Origin: Holacanthus passer
Lineage: Eukaryota; Chordata; Actinopteri; Pomacanthidae
Length of the DNA: 64,000 nucleotides
Assembly (NCBI GenBank): GCA_025331565.1
Contig: JAFREQ010000044.1
Location: 1,736,001-1,800,000, forward strand
Direction: 5' to 3'
Shown here: one piece after another, positions 37,741-50,861 of the stretch
Position numbering within the stretch: position 1 is the stretch's first letter
Layout of the letters: each line of letters begins with the position of its first letter
Position numbers and translations under genes: made by a program
The notes under the pieces: generated by a model
What the model was told of the DNA's origin: nothing
What the model saw: the letters and a program-made list of their open reading frames with translations, nothing else
The model's database searches: none

Positions 37741-38361
37741 CTCTAAATTACGTTTAAGTTTACTGAAATGATGCGACAAAGAAACAGCAAATTTCTGCAC
37801 CAAATTTCCAATCGACAATCCAAGTGTTGTTCGTGGCAACGTGAGCAGTATGTACATCCTAGAGTAATTCACTTTTTATAGTAATGACACTATGAGTTCA
37901 TCACGCCTTTTCATTTATTTCGTCAACCAAAACACAACAGTATTTACAACTCCAGATGTAATGCTCTAAACTTTCAATTAATTGCCTTGATTACATTACA
38001 AACAGTCAAGAGTGAATGATTTGACGAATTAATACAAACCAGTAAATAAATGGAAAAACATCAAGCTCACAAAGTCAAGATGCTACTGTTAACAGAAGGG
38101 ATGTAATTTGATGTTAACTGCAAAGCCTCTGGTTCCTTTTTTTTTTTTGCATGAATCCATCCTCTCTGTCCTCACACAGTCCTCCCTCCTTGTTGGAACT
38201 GTGAGGTGCTGACAGTATGAAGTCCAGTAAGACCTTGTTACCAATGCAGAGCTCTTTGCCTATATCTGTCCATCTGTCAGCTGTGTTTTGTTAATCTTAT
38301 CTGCCCTGAGTCCATGTTAGAGGTGAGTATGTGGAAGGAGGGTGGGGTAGGAGCTGACGGA
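37741..38361 (-). terminator. aanat2: rhbdf1-aanat convergent gap, aanat 3' UTR
   Basis: About 620 bp between convergent genes. On the minus strand AATAAA is read at 37919-37914, about 440 bases past the aanat stop, and is the best candidate for its poly(A) signal. A T-run at about 38138-38149 is a simple homopolymer. Nothing else is supported. Confidence 0.45.
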
Positions 38362-39422
38362 CTAGCAGCCGCTGTTCCGCCGTGCGTACGCCTGCCCGCC
38401 GAGCATGTACTCCATCTCCTGGAAGTGCATGTTGGATATGGAGATGGCTGACGGCCCTTTCTCCTTGAAGCCGGCCTTGAGGTAGAAGGGCACAAGGAAG
38501 TCCTCGCAAATCAGCAGAGCTCGGCGGAGGCCCGGCATACAGCGCAGGTACTGCAAGTAGCGCCACAAGAGGATGGAGCCTTTGCCTTGCTGGCGACAGT
38601 GACGGTGCACTGACAGCACGTGGATGTGCACAGTGGGGGTGTCGGGGACGTGCTGAGTCATTGCCTCCTGGAGAAGAGACGTTATATAGGAGCATTAATG
38701 ATGTCAAAGCACACATGAGCCACAGTTCACAAGCATCAGAACAAGTTTGTCAAAATCAGTAATGTTGGTCTTCTTTACAGTTTCTGTTTGTGTTCATACC
38801 TGTGAAAGCCTCTCCTTGTCCCAGCCAGAGCCGATGATGAAAGCTACCAGCTGTCCCTCCTCAAACCAGCCCAGCGACAGTTCAGGACACTGACCCAGGA
38901 AGTTAAGCACTTCATCCAGGGTGAGTGGACACTCTCCAGACACGGAGACGAAAGCTGGGGGGGGGTGAAAAGATGTTTATACAGTGGGTCATGTCCTGGA
39001 TGTGATGCTGAAGATCAGACTACATAATGAAAGAAATGTGTTCTCTTTCAAGTTCAAACAGGCACTAAGATGATATTGAACATCCAAATGCTGTATTTAT
39101 GATATGATAGATTTATATTTCCTCAATGACAGAATAGAAACTACAATAGAGACAAGTTCCTACCTTTTGATACATATTGTTAAAACACATACCAGATCAT
39201 TTATATGAGGTTTAAGTTTTGATAGTCTGCTTGTGAACTGCAGAAACTTGACTTACCTTCTCTCTCGATCTCAAACACGCTGATGGCGTCCTGTGGCGTG
39301 AGGTTCCTGAACTCGCTGGCAGGGAGTGTGTGTCGTCTCTGTCGCAGGGGGCTGACCACACTGACCGGCGTCTTCAGAAAGAAGGGCTTGAGGAACGGCG
39401 AGCCGCTGACCTGCTGTGTCAT
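38362..39422 (-). CDS. aanat2: Arylalkylamine (serotonin) N-acetyltransferase, probably aanat2
   Basis: Cytosolic GNAT enzyme that acetylates serotonin with acetyl-CoA, the rhythm-setting step of melatonin synthesis in pineal and retina. Exons on the minus strand: 39422-39257, 38954-38800, 38667-38362, giving 208 residues (mammal 205-207). Both regulatory PKA/14-3-3 motifs are intact: RRHTLP with Thr32 and the C-terminal RRNSGC with Ser206. The catalytic histidines His121 and His123 lie in VHIHVLSVHR, the acetyl-CoA loop is RQQGKGS (132-138), and the acid Tyr169 is in VPFYLKAGF. The N-terminal FLKPFFLKTPVSVVSP resembles the pineal-type AANAT2 I remember from fish more than retinal AANAT1; that subtype call is less certain than the enzyme call. 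In mammals AANAT neighbours RHBDF2, the paralogue of rhbdf1, which supports an old linkage. Confidence 0.95.
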
Positions 39423-40250
39423 GATCTTCTTTACCAGGTATAAACTTTACACTGCCGACAAAACGTTCCCTGCTCTCTGTCCTACAGCTCTGACTGTGGT
39501 GTCACTCTCCAGTAGGCACGATGCTGACCTTCCCTGTCTCTGCCGCTCTCACCTCCTCCGCCTCCTTATTCTCTCTGATCTCATACTGTAAAGTGGTCAT
39601 CTCAAAGTAGGATAGCTGTCTGTGCACGTGCCTCCAAAGTCTCTAAATCCCCTGCTCTCAAATGACAAACAGTTTGTTCTTGGGGTATTTTTTGTTCTTG
39701 GGGTATTTCTCTTGTGATTTATATTGTTTTAAACAGCCCAGTTCAGAGACAGACAGGTGTGTAGTTGCAGCTTTTATTGTGAATATTATACATGAATTTG
39801 GACCAACCTCAGCTCGGTGTGTTGACAGCAATCATTTGTTATTTCTTCCACATTAATTAAGCAAATCTTTGGTGTTTTTAGATAATCACTGTGTGATGAG
39901 TGTCTTTTGTGTGATGGAGAGATTTGACACCAGATCGGATGAGAATATTCAGGCACATGAATTATATCACCTTCAATAGGAAGAAGCTGTTGTTCAGATG
40001 TGATGACAGATTTGGATTAGTTTTCACCTCGCACATGTATATCGGCACATGCACTTAGCGTACGTTCAGGTATGTGTACGTATGTGTTTTTCAGGCCTGG
40101 GATGAGCGAGACGTGGCGTGACTGGATGCAGTGATAGGCTGATGTGGGCTAATTTAACTTTCCTGAGTGAGGGGGGAGATTTGTGTGGATTGCTGTTGGG
40201 ATGATTTCATGCCTCAAAGAGGTTTAGCACAGACTAATTAAATGAGAGAG
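39423..40250 (-). promoter_or_regulatory. aanat2: aanat upstream region with E-box and OTX/PIRE-like sites
   Basis: A perfect CACGTG E-box lies at 39625-39630, about 200 bp upstream of the ATG, as expected for CLOCK/BMAL control. OTX/CRX-type cores follow: TAAATCC at 39644-39650, TAATC at 39883-39887, and GGATTA (CTAATCC on the gene strand) at 40014-40019. Fish aanat2 is known to combine E-box and photoreceptor/OTX elements for rhythmic pineal expression. The function of these particular copies is inferred. Confidence 0.5.
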
Positions 40251-41062
40251 GACTTGCTTTGGCTGCCCTGAGATAAACCTATTTATACAGACTTGTTTGA
40301 TGAGACACATACGAATCCTTTAAGTTGACTATATGTTTTTTTTATGGAAAGATAAGCTCTATATTGTAAATTCTGATCTAAAGGAAAATATGGTCCCGTC
40401 TTTTATTTCTGCTTTTTTATTGTGTTCATATGCAATTGTCTAATAGTTTAAAACAATATTCTCGGTTGATTTAACTTTTCCAAAAGCTTTTCTTTCACAA
40501 CAACCTGTTTTTTTTGAAGTGGTCTTAGCTGAGCTCTGCAGACAAAAACAGGCTTCAACCCACAATCGCCTGGCTCCAGGCTTAGCCCTAATATTGTTTA
40601 ATGTAGCCTCAAGAGATCAAACCAAAATAGAATTGTTTTAAGGATTATTGTTTCACCCACTGCTTCTTCTTGGCCTTCACTACAGTGATGAATGGGAAAT
40701 CTCCCATGTCATCTGGACAGCTGGCCAATCACATCTCTGCGTGTGAGATCATCAGAGGTGAACACATACACAGTCGTCCAGAGATGAAATGACCTTTTCT
40801 GATCTGCAACTCAGTCAATCTGTGTGGCCTGTGAGAGGGGGGGGGCTCTTAAAAAAGCCTGTTATAGCCAACCGAATGACAAGTTTTGAGAATCCCAGAC
40901 ACGTTTCAGCTTTTCAGACAAGCTAATAAAGATACAGAGTTTAGTAAAGGAGACTCAACATTTGAGAGCTGATAGAAGATTAAACTGACTTTTATATATA
41001 CAGAAAACCTCACCCACTGTCCATCCCTGGCTGACAGTGTCATAGGCCATAATCTCATTCAA

Positions 41063-41107
<45 letters not shown>

Positions 41108-42370
41108 ACATACACTTGCTCACACATTTTCCCAGTGTATTATGTTTTTACAGGCACTTGAGGTGTAACTGAATCCTCATTAAACTGTACACTGGTGTTC
41201 ACCTGTTGGTCCAGCTGAGCAGAGACTTAACCAACGCTGCAGAGGAATGCCATTATGTTTGAAATGTGAAACACTTGGCTGAATGCTACACAGTAGATCA
41301 CACATAATGAAAATCTATATATGAGACACAATCTACTGTAATCAAGTGAAAAATAAAACACTAAACACATAGAATCGTTTCACAGTTTTAAATGTCCAAT
41401 ATAATTTTCTGGCCATATAAATGACGGGAAAATATATATTCATTCAAACTGAATATACAGGCTTTTTTCATGCTTACAAACATTGGTGATAGCAGGTTAC
41501 AAATGTGTGTGTGTGTGTGTGTGTGCTAGTATTCATCCACTTGGCTCTGAGTCAGCTCTAATTAATTTGTTGAAAGCAGGTTGTAGTTTTATCTGCCAGC
41601 CTTCTGATAGTTTTTTTTTCTGAGGCGCATCTAACGATTTTTATTTTCAGTACAAGTTGACTTCAGCATCATAGTGCCACAACCTCTGTGTTGTGACATT
41701 CTTTGTTGCACTTTTTTGACAGGACAGAACATAAATTCTAATCAAATGTCAATCACAACTTCACATGTCCATAAGGCCTTTCAGGTGGAAGATTAACTGA
41801 AGCCTGACTTCATGGTTTTACAGCAGTCCATGGTCCATGTGTTATAAAGTGCAAAACTGCAGTGTGACCAAAATGCAGAGGACGGTTTTGTTTCCTGCTT
41901 TGCCAGCAGAGGACAGTGCTTATCCAGATAGGGGACTTGTTTTTGCCAGGTTTAAGCATGACTTTGTGACAGCTTTGCATTTGAAATTTTAAATGCAAAA
42001 TGAATCTATGCAGTATTAATGTGTGTTAAAGCGAGGAAATATATTACAGAATATTAACCTCATCATTAACAGATGTTTCGTGTTAGGACACTTGACAACA
42101 GAATATTGATTTAGTCCCTGTAGTTTGAGATTTTTTTTTTTTTTTTGTAGTTTGTGATGCTTTTCAGAAACATGAAGTTGCAGTTTGATAGATTTGCTTT
42201 ATGGCAAGAGGGTGTGATGACTGTCATTATACTTTAGGCCCCAAGATGAAGCCTTATTAAATAATTTATATATCATGGTATTGCAGTGGATACAAAAATA
42301 GAAAAATAAATAAAAAAGTATTGTGATAGATAAGAAAACAACCGATATTTGAAGTACTGAATCTTTGTTC
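40251..42370. other. aanat-mgrn1 intergenic region
   Basis: No gene seen. It contains two TG microsatellites (41066-41105 and 41514-41525), a T-run at about 42131-42146, and a MARE-like CTCTGAGTCAGCT (about 41545-41557) followed directly by CTAATTAA. The remainder is unremarkable AT-rich DNA. Confidence 0.5.
41066..41105. repeat. (GT)20 microsatellite
   Basis: Forty bases of uninterrupted GT dinucleotides. A shorter TG run is at 41514-41525. Likely length-polymorphic. Confidence 0.95.
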
Positions 42371-44074
42371 TTTATTGTTATACACATGCTGCTATACACA
42401 CGAGGAATGACAGGTATTGATTTTACAGAGAGCCACAAACCACCTACTGTGGAGTTATCCTGGATACCAGGTCAATAGTGGTCAGAACAGGAACAGGAAG
42501 GCACAGTGTCAAGTTGAAATGGCACAGAATAGGAGGGGGAAAGACAAAATAACCATGTTTCTTAAGAGCAGTGAGAGGTTTGAGCCTCTACAAATTCACA
42601 TGCAAATGCTAGCCCAATTATTAAAATGCAATATTTGCATTTATTGCATTGGATCTGTTCCTTCCAATCAAATATACATTAAGACAATCCACTTGAACCT
42701 AAACACTCAGATTAAATGCATAATTGATACATGGCCATAACATAGTAAATGAACAGTTCAATTGAATATTGCGATAACAATAACAAGATACATTTTTCCA
42801 GTAGCATGAGGTTTGCGATAGAAAAAAAAGGCTCTGTACATCAGCATCCAAAATCCTGTCTATGGGCTGAAAACTTGTATATTGTAGCGTTTATAAGAAC
42901 ACTGATGTCCGATGCAACAAGCAGGCAGCCATATCAATTCAAGGCACATAGATCTATATGCATGACGCTACACATACAGGACCAAGGTAAGTAAAGGCAT
43001 TACAGCCACACAAACACCTGACCCCTTTTTTTGCAGCTACATCACATAAGCAGACACTGGTATTGCCACAAAGACTGTACAGAGATGTGCCACATCTACG
43101 ACAAGCACACTTATTGTGCCATACTGAGTCAGCATACATGTAGCTGGAGCGTCTATGCTTGTTGCAGGCTTTAGCTATCTTTGAGTTCAGCTGTTAGGAC
43201 GTGAATCTATAGCTCTTATCGATTATCCAAGTCTTAAATAATGTGCGTGTTAACTGAATACAGCTCCATTACTTTTAATATCAGGATCTTTTTTTCTTAA
43301 GCAAGTATACAATTTTGGAAGGAACTACACAGGATTCTAGTACAGTTATGATACACAGATATCACATCATTTGAAATAATAAAAAAAGTGAAATGTAGAT
43401 GTTTAAGACTGCATTCAACTGAAACGAATCTCATCATAAACTCTTGTTATAAGGAATGGATTATAAACGATTTTGTCAGAGTACACACAGATACATAAGT
43501 AATATTCTTTGAAATTAATTTCTGTTCATAACCCAAATCAACCTAACTGGAAAACAAGTTCTCAAGTCATTCATGTATTCCACTGATGAATGCAATATCT
43601 AAACACAAACTGTATTTATAAATTCTTCTGAATTTAGTGTCAAGCAATGCATACAGAGTTAATTTAAAGTAAGTGTGCTTAAAAGCACCACCATGACAGG
43701 TAGTGAAATATCTCTGGAATCCACATTACTAGACCACAACTCTGGCCAAGACACACAACTGAACACCATCTGACAGTTAATGAAATGTTTTCAAAGCTGG
43801 GGAAACAATATCTTATTTTTTTAAAACATCAGTCACAGAGTAAGGTACCAAGAGCATCTTTGAAGGAGTCAAATTTCTTTTCTAATGTCAAAGACACTGA
43901 TGGAATAAACACAGTCTTCCCTCAGTCATGGTTGACTTCCATTCAGGGACGTCGTCCACTCTGATCACAGAAGCAGAAGACTGGGCTGGAGGGTAAAAGG
44001 AACAGAGGGATTGGATGATCTTTGTAAAGCATAAATCTGTTCTGATGGATGGGAGGGAAAAGGCTGGATCAGAG
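42371..44074 (-). terminator. mgrn1: Probable mgrn1 3' UTR
   Basis: AT-rich sequence beyond the mgrn1 stop. Minus-strand AATAAA is read at 42376-42371, giving a 1.7 kb 3' UTR if used. It contains a near-perfect MARE, TACTGAGTCAGCA (43122-43134). No coding frame is convincing. Confidence 0.45.
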
Positions 44075-47000
44075 TCAGGGGTTGAGACGCTCATCCTCCA
44101 TATGAAGGCTGCTTGTGGGACACAGGAGAGGCTGGCTGGAGCAGTTTGTGCTCTGACTTTTCAGGCTTTCTGTTGACTCTGATGACCCTGGAAAGGAAGA
44201 AGCAACAGATAAGCAACATGGCTCAAAGTGAAGTTTCCAGTCAGACTTTGGAAACAGTGCTCATTCTTGATAAGATAAGCCTTGTAAAAGGAAATTCACG
44301 ACAATCCCTGCTGGATCTTTTTCTAGCTGTGCTAGATGGTAATGGATCTATTCATGGAGAAGAGGATTCAGCAAGACACAGAGAAGCAGAGCAGAGAGGA
44401 AAGCCTACATACCACAGTTATTCCTCCATACCAATAGAGCAGGCATCAGGACCTAGAGCTGCCCACAGTGAGGTGGTACGAAGGGAGAGGATGGCAGGGA
44501 ACAGAAGAGGATTGACAGGAAATAGAGAAGCACAAAAGCACCCAGGTTAGAGGCAAAGCACAGGGAATCACAGCCTTGAGTTTTGGATTTAAGAAGAGAA
44601 ATGTTACAGACTAGAAAGAAGACAAAATAAGCAGGAACCAGATGACTTGTTGCTGAAAATACTATAAATGTTCAATAATCGATCAACCTGAAGTACAGGT
44701 CTACACAGCATATGGCTTTATACATTATAAACACAGTAACACAGTATATATTCAATGTATTTCCCTTTCTTTCATTTCTTTCCTTTTCCAAGATTTTCCT
44801 TGACAGTCTGATATTTCTTGTTTGTTCCTGGCAGAGGATTTCTCACCTGGCAGAGACAAGTCACCTGGTGGGTCGCTCTCCGTTTTGGTCAAGCTGCTGT
44901 GTTCGCTGCTGCAGTCCTGTAGGATGTCTCCTCCAGAATGCATCCTGTCCTCTAAATCACCCAGAAGAGTAAATGTCAATGAATGAATAGAATTCTCAAA
45001 GACAACAAACCATGACCAGTGTCACATAATTAACTGTTTGCTGAGTGCCAAATACAAGAACTCACCATCATCTGGAGACAGGGATTCTGCCACGTCCTCG
45101 GTCGCTGTGGCCTGGAGAGAAGAAGGAAAAAGATCTTGTTAAAGCTTTTGTCTGCAGCATAGTCAAAGTGTAAACGTCAGGTGGTGAAGTGGCGGCTTAC
45201 GTCTGTGGGGGCGGGGCTGCTGGACAGCATCGTGTGTGGCTGAGCATCGGACATCTCAGACAGCTTCTCCTCATCTTCCTCCTGGATAGGAGAGGATGGA
45301 GACCTCAGGGTGCTGAAAATGGGAGACAAGGCAAAAAAAATGAATACAGAAAGATACAAGTAGAACAGCTAATTCGATTAGTGACAGCTACCTGCATGGA
45401 CAGATTTTCACTCTAATTGCACCACTACCTTTGAATGTCTGCCTTTGGAATAAATTAAAAGAACAACTTGCTTTAGGCCAGTAGCTGCATTATACAATTA
45501 TGTCAAGACTAGAATATCCTCTGCAGCAGCCATTGACAGTTCACTAATTGGAAAATAACTGAACATCCTGAAATGAATTATGTTGTAAGTCTGATCACTT
45601 TCCAAGCCTAATGTAAAATGATCTTTTTGACAAATACAAAAACACATGCAAACACATTATCTGATTTTCTGTCCTAACCTGATTACTTACAGTAATGTTT
45701 CTGTGTGCACATACACACAAACATACTCATAGTGAGATTACCTGTCAGGTGACTTGCTGACTTTGCCTTTCTGCAGACTTCCATCACTTAAATGCTCTGG
45801 GGAGCTGAGCTGTCTGCTGTCACCTCCCAGACCCCCTGAGAAGTTGATTTCATCATAGAGGGGGGCAGATGGGATGGCAGGGGACACTGACCGCAGACCA
45901 TTCAGAGCCTCTAACAGTGAGATGGGTTCAAAGCCGGGAGGAACCGAGTCTGTGCTCTGCAAAAAGAAACAGACAAGGACTGGTGTTGAGTGGTTGCTGG
46001 ATAAATGTCTTACAAAGCTGCAATGGCAATGTGAGATAGAATCAAAGAAAAAGAAGCGCAAGAAACACGCAAATCTACATTTTGACCATTTTAAACAAGT
46101 AAACTTTCTGTGGCTTAACAAATCCATCCAGCGGCTTCTTGCCTTATTTTCATCAGGATCCCTGAAGCAACATGGCTTTGACTTAGATGATTACATTTAG
46201 TGGTGAATTAGCCACAACATACCAATTTGTTGCTCAATCAAAGTTGGTATAGATCCAGATCACATTCTTCCTTTTTGACTTTTTCGAGCTTTCGGTTTGA
46301 GATGTGTTAAAGCAGGAATGGACTTATTTTAACATTTGTGGATTTCAGCTGTTCTAATACTGCATCCCTTTGCAATGTTTTTACTGCAGAATATGGCAAG
46401 TAAAATCAGAAGCATGGTGTGAAGCATAATTCATGCCCAGTTTCCCCTTGAAGTTGCTGCGTATCTTAGCCAACTTTCGCAGCACTGATCTCATTATACA
46501 CAGATGTGCATGAGACTTACCGAGTGTTCGTCATGGTCCATAGTCTGAGCTAGAACAGGGCTGAAAGACACGGGGGAGAGAGCACCAGGTTTTTTCCGCA
46601 CAGCTCTGATCTGCAGCAAGGCTCTGAAGGCTGGGGAGAGAAATACAGGGTCAAATTATACACTATGATTATGTTAAACTTGACTAGTCTTCTAATAGCA
46701 TTAATAAAGCACATAATGTAACAGTACTTACGCAGCCTGCAGATTGGACAGTTGTTGGCCTGGTAACGCAGGGTGTCTGCGCAGGAGTTGCAGAGACAAA
46801 GATGTCTGCAGGGCAGGATGAGTGTATCTCGCAGGTCAGACAGACAGACAACACACTCGTTGCTGTTGTCACTGTTCTCATCATCTGATGGCTGGAAAAA
46901 GGAAACAAAAAGAAAATCAAAGGTCACACAAATAAAACATGAAGGAACTTTTACAGCATTGTGATTAATGTATAAGATAATATCTTCACTGAAACCTTGG

Positions 47001-50000
47001 TTTCTTGGTTGTTTTTGTTCTCAATCCCATAGATCTCCTGTAAGAGGTAGCTCACGCGGTCCACCTAGAAAGACACAGCAACAAGAATTTGACATTCATG
47101 TTTCAGAAGCACAAGTGCACATACACAATGAGGTCCAAGGGAGTTGGGAAAGTGAAATGTATAACACATTCTCTCTACTGTCTTTCTTTGACTTCATTTT
47201 TAAAATTTTAAAAAGGAGGAGAGCAGTGATGCACAAAAACTGATTCATATATTTCTCTGTGTTTCAATGTTATTTTCAGTCTTCAAGTATGTTAACATGG
47301 ACTTGACAAAAATCACTGTAATGTTTCATATCCAAAGACAGATTACCGGCACAAAAATTAAGAGTCTGTGTGAAATTACTTTGAGCTCTCTGTAATGTAA
47401 GTTTACATTCAACATCTAGTTATTGCCAGATTCCCAAGAGTCTTGGCACAGATTTTTCAAAAGCTGCAGATGAGTATGAGGGTCACTGATGCTCTACATA
47501 AAACATCCGGCACTGCTTTAACAACAGGCTGTAGCACATAGAGTATGTGCTTCAGAATTTACTGCGTTGGATTTAGAGTGATTAAAAAACAGCAAAGCAA
47601 AGTGAGGTTATTCACTGTACATTCGCTTTGATTTGCTAAATCATCTTTAAAAAAAAGGTTATATTGAAATAAGAACCTACTATTTGCTTCTGCTTCAGAG
47701 GCTTGACGGAGAAACTGCCATCAACATGCTGCATTTACAAAAAACAAACAAACATGTTTTAGCTCATGTGTTATACGGACTTAAATTATTTACTTTAGTT
47801 TAGTTGTATACATACTCTTTCAAAGGCCGCCAAAAGCACGTGAGCATGTCCAAGGCAATCTTGAAAAGAAAACACAGCATCCTGGTTAAATGTGTGGTTG
47901 AGCTTACAGTTCAACTGCTAACAATGACAGTATTAATGCAATTCCTTATAACTGCTACTTTATGTTACTATAATTCATTTTTCCTAAATCTGCCTTCTAC
48001 ATTTGTACAGCCAGTCTCAGTGGAAAAGATACATTGTCCTGACTGTTATACAGCTCTAGTAACCTACCGTCCCCTTCGTCAACCACAGCTTGGATCACCA
48101 TAGGAAACACTCCTCTGTCAAGGTCAAAGTTCAGCTTTAAGGGGAAAGAAACATATATTTTATTATTCAATTTGTATCCATGTGCGTAATAAGTCAAACA
48201 CTGGTGGGAACTCTATGTTTCAGTGATGTGTGAACCAGTAAAAAACTCCACTACATGCTGCAGATACTTACATCTTCCTCTTTCCACTCGCTGAAATCGA
48301 TTTTGAAAGATGGCATGGAGAACTGTTGGCTCACCCCTCGTTTGTAATGCACAGTTTCAGAGACCAGTGATGGATTCTTTGGGCTGTACCTGCACACAGA
48401 GCGTTACAGAGAAAAATGGTCAGTGTGCAGGAGGATGAAGGAACTGGATTTACTGGTTCCTGAAATCCTGTTTTCTCTAACTAGCAAACAGCAAAGGTTG
48501 ATTGAGTCATGGTTCATTTAGACACTTATCAATAGGGAAAGTGTAATCTTTAAATACTCAGTACATTCATTAATGTCCTTTGACAAAATGAAAATAAAGA
48601 ACTCTGAATAGCATGAAACAGAAGTAATAACAGATCTTTTTGATTCCAGAAAAATGATATCATCTTTCAGTCTCATCATAGCACAATAACTCCAGTATGA
48701 ACTATCTGATTACTCTGATCTTCTTCTAAGTCTTATCTACTGTATCCATGGTGACGGGTGGTTGCTGAAGACTCACTGTATCTATTCTTGTCTTTTTGCT
48801 CAAAGGCTTGAATCTCACCATCCATAAAACAGACTTTAAATGTCTGTGGCACAATGCTTCCACTAAAATGACTCTACTGTGTCCGTTAGATTAATCTGTT
48901 CATGTGGTTAAAATGTGAGCGGCTGATTCTCTCACGGACAGATAGATGTTTGTTTAATTCAGATGAGATTCATAAATGTGACATTTAAATTAAACGAATT
49001 AAAGACTAGATATGGTTCTGATTCAGAATTTTCATGCTTTGTGCTACCAACAGCTGCAGCTTTGTCCGACTCAGCCCCATAAAAAAGGAGTTATGAGTTC
49101 AAATTCTTACACTGCCATCCCGTTGGAGAACTCCTCAAATGCCTGGCAGTAGAGGGTGATGGCCACCCGAGCATCAGCATCAAAGGTGAACTCCACACCA
49201 TACTGAACCTTTGGTTTTCCACCATCCTCCACCGGTGTGTCAGAATCATCTTTGTACCTACAGTTAGGTTGGCACAGGAGAAACTCTTTCCCATAAAACA
49301 GTTCTTTACTTTTACTGTGATTTGTATTGTAATATTGTCTTGCTATCTTTACCTGACCAAACGCAATGAGTCCTTTCTAATGTTGACCAGACTCCTTAGG
49401 GTTTTCACAGGCTCGTGGGGTGCAGGCGTCACATATGGAAACTAGTGAAATAGTAACAACAAAATGAATGACGATATGTGGCATGGTTCTACTAATATTA
49501 TTACTATCAACAAATGTAGAACTGCACCAAAGTAGTTTCAAATGATGATTAAAACAATTGGGATGAAGAAGCATCTGCTCTCACCTGCACTGGCCTATTT
49601 CCAAGAAAATTCAGGTCCATGTTTTCTCCAAAAAGGTATCCCTCTGGATGTGGTGTGTCGAATTTCTCTCCTCCCATGAAGAAGTGGCTCGCAAAATAAT
49701 TCCCTGAGGATGAGTGAGGAAAAGATGCATAATAAAGGCACTGCGAGCTGTGTGTAAATGTAAAGAAAAACTCAACTTATATGCAGGTACTTCAAATGAT
49801 TAGTTCAGCTGAAGTGTGTTATGACTCTGAGCTACACTCTTTTTAGAAGAATATAATCAGCTCATGTTTAATAATGCAGTCATTTCATGGGCAGGAGTAC
49901 AGCAGCCTCAACAAGACTTAAACCACACAACTTCAGACTGTTTGTGATACTTTACATTTTCAGGTTCTCTGCTGTCTTTTGCATTTAATGTAGGTCAAGG

Positions 50001-50861
50001 TTTTTTAGTGTAGTAGTTTTAACTACCAATAAACCAGAAAATGTTATGGGTGTATGCTAAGATGTAGAGATTATATGACCAGCTGAAAGTGGACAATAAA
50101 ATGTCTGCTGGTTTTTATGGGTGTCACACAGTCATATTTCTTGGCATCCCTATCTCCATATTATGTTATTGCCGCTCGTAAGTATCTTAATAACAAACTG
50201 AAAGCGCAATCAAAAGGCAAGACTAAGACTTACATATTTTAAACACCTTTGAAGTTGTACACCGACAGGAAAATGTGCCTTTAAGGTTTTTTGTTTTGGA
50301 AGCTGTTTGTTGACATGTCTCTCATGTCTGTGGATGTCAGCATCATCTGTCCCTCAGTTCTTTAGCATCAATTTAAAAACACTTCAGTTCAGCTTTAGCG
50401 TTGCTTCATATATTATGATCGCGATGCTGCAATAACTTAATAATAAATCTACTTGCATTAATCTGCCAGTTCTCAGCCATAATGTCAGCACGATGTCCGC
50501 TACATGCTACTGTAAAGATCATAGGACTTTTAAAATAACTTGTGACCTATCGGCAGCAAACTGTCACATTTCTATACGCTCATAAATATTTCCAATCATT
50601 ATCTAACTAGCCAACATACAGTACATAATGTCAGACGATGATGATCAACAGAAAATCAACAATAATTAACTTAGAACATAGCTAGCTCATGTTCGCTCGG
50701 TGTCTCAATGTTTGCTCTTGCTTTGAACGATCAATGTTTATGTAAAACCTGAGAGACACTGCCGATCACTTACCAGATTTAGGTGGAAATCGATAGGCCG
50801 AGTTGGCCTGGATATCGATATCCTCAACACCAGCGATCCTGCGGCTCAGGATGGACCCCAT
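44075..50861 (-). CDS. mgrn1: Mahogunin RING finger 1, E3 ubiquitin ligase (MGRN1), complete, 16 exons
   Basis: E3 ligase that ubiquitinates TSG101 and acts in endosomal trafficking and melanocortin signalling. Minus-strand coding exons: 50861-50774, 49703-49585, 49441-49353, 49257-49111, 48389-48272, 48134-48068, 47859-47816, 47728-47681, 47064-46996, 46891-46732, 46630-46521, 45956-45742, 45312-45201, 45111-45066, 44951-44847, 44187-44075. They splice in frame to 549 residues (human about 550). The N-terminus MGSILSRR fits N-myristoylation, and NYFASHFFMGGEKFDTPHPE opens the conserved domain. The RING has zinc ligands C276, C279, C291, H293, C297, C300, C311 and C314 in ECVVC ... LPCRHLC ... 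CNSC ... CPIC. A PSAP motif (382-385) is the TSG101 UEV docking site. The Lys-rich exon that some mammalian isoforms carry after DEHS is not seen in the 46521-45956 intron. Head-to-head with cdip1. Confidence 0.96.

Noticed and set aside
38277..38716. 139-residue minus frame overlapping aanat exon 3
   Set aside because: Out-of-frame shadow. The frame carrying VHIHVLSVHR and RRNSGC is the enzyme.
44113..44550. 145-residue plus-strand frame
   Set aside because: It lies antisense to mgrn1 exon 16 and the adjoining intron, and shows no family feature.
45957..46520. Search for the Lys-rich alternative exon of mammalian MGRN1
   Set aside because: The intron contains A-rich sequence but no open segment with matching splice sites and peptide.
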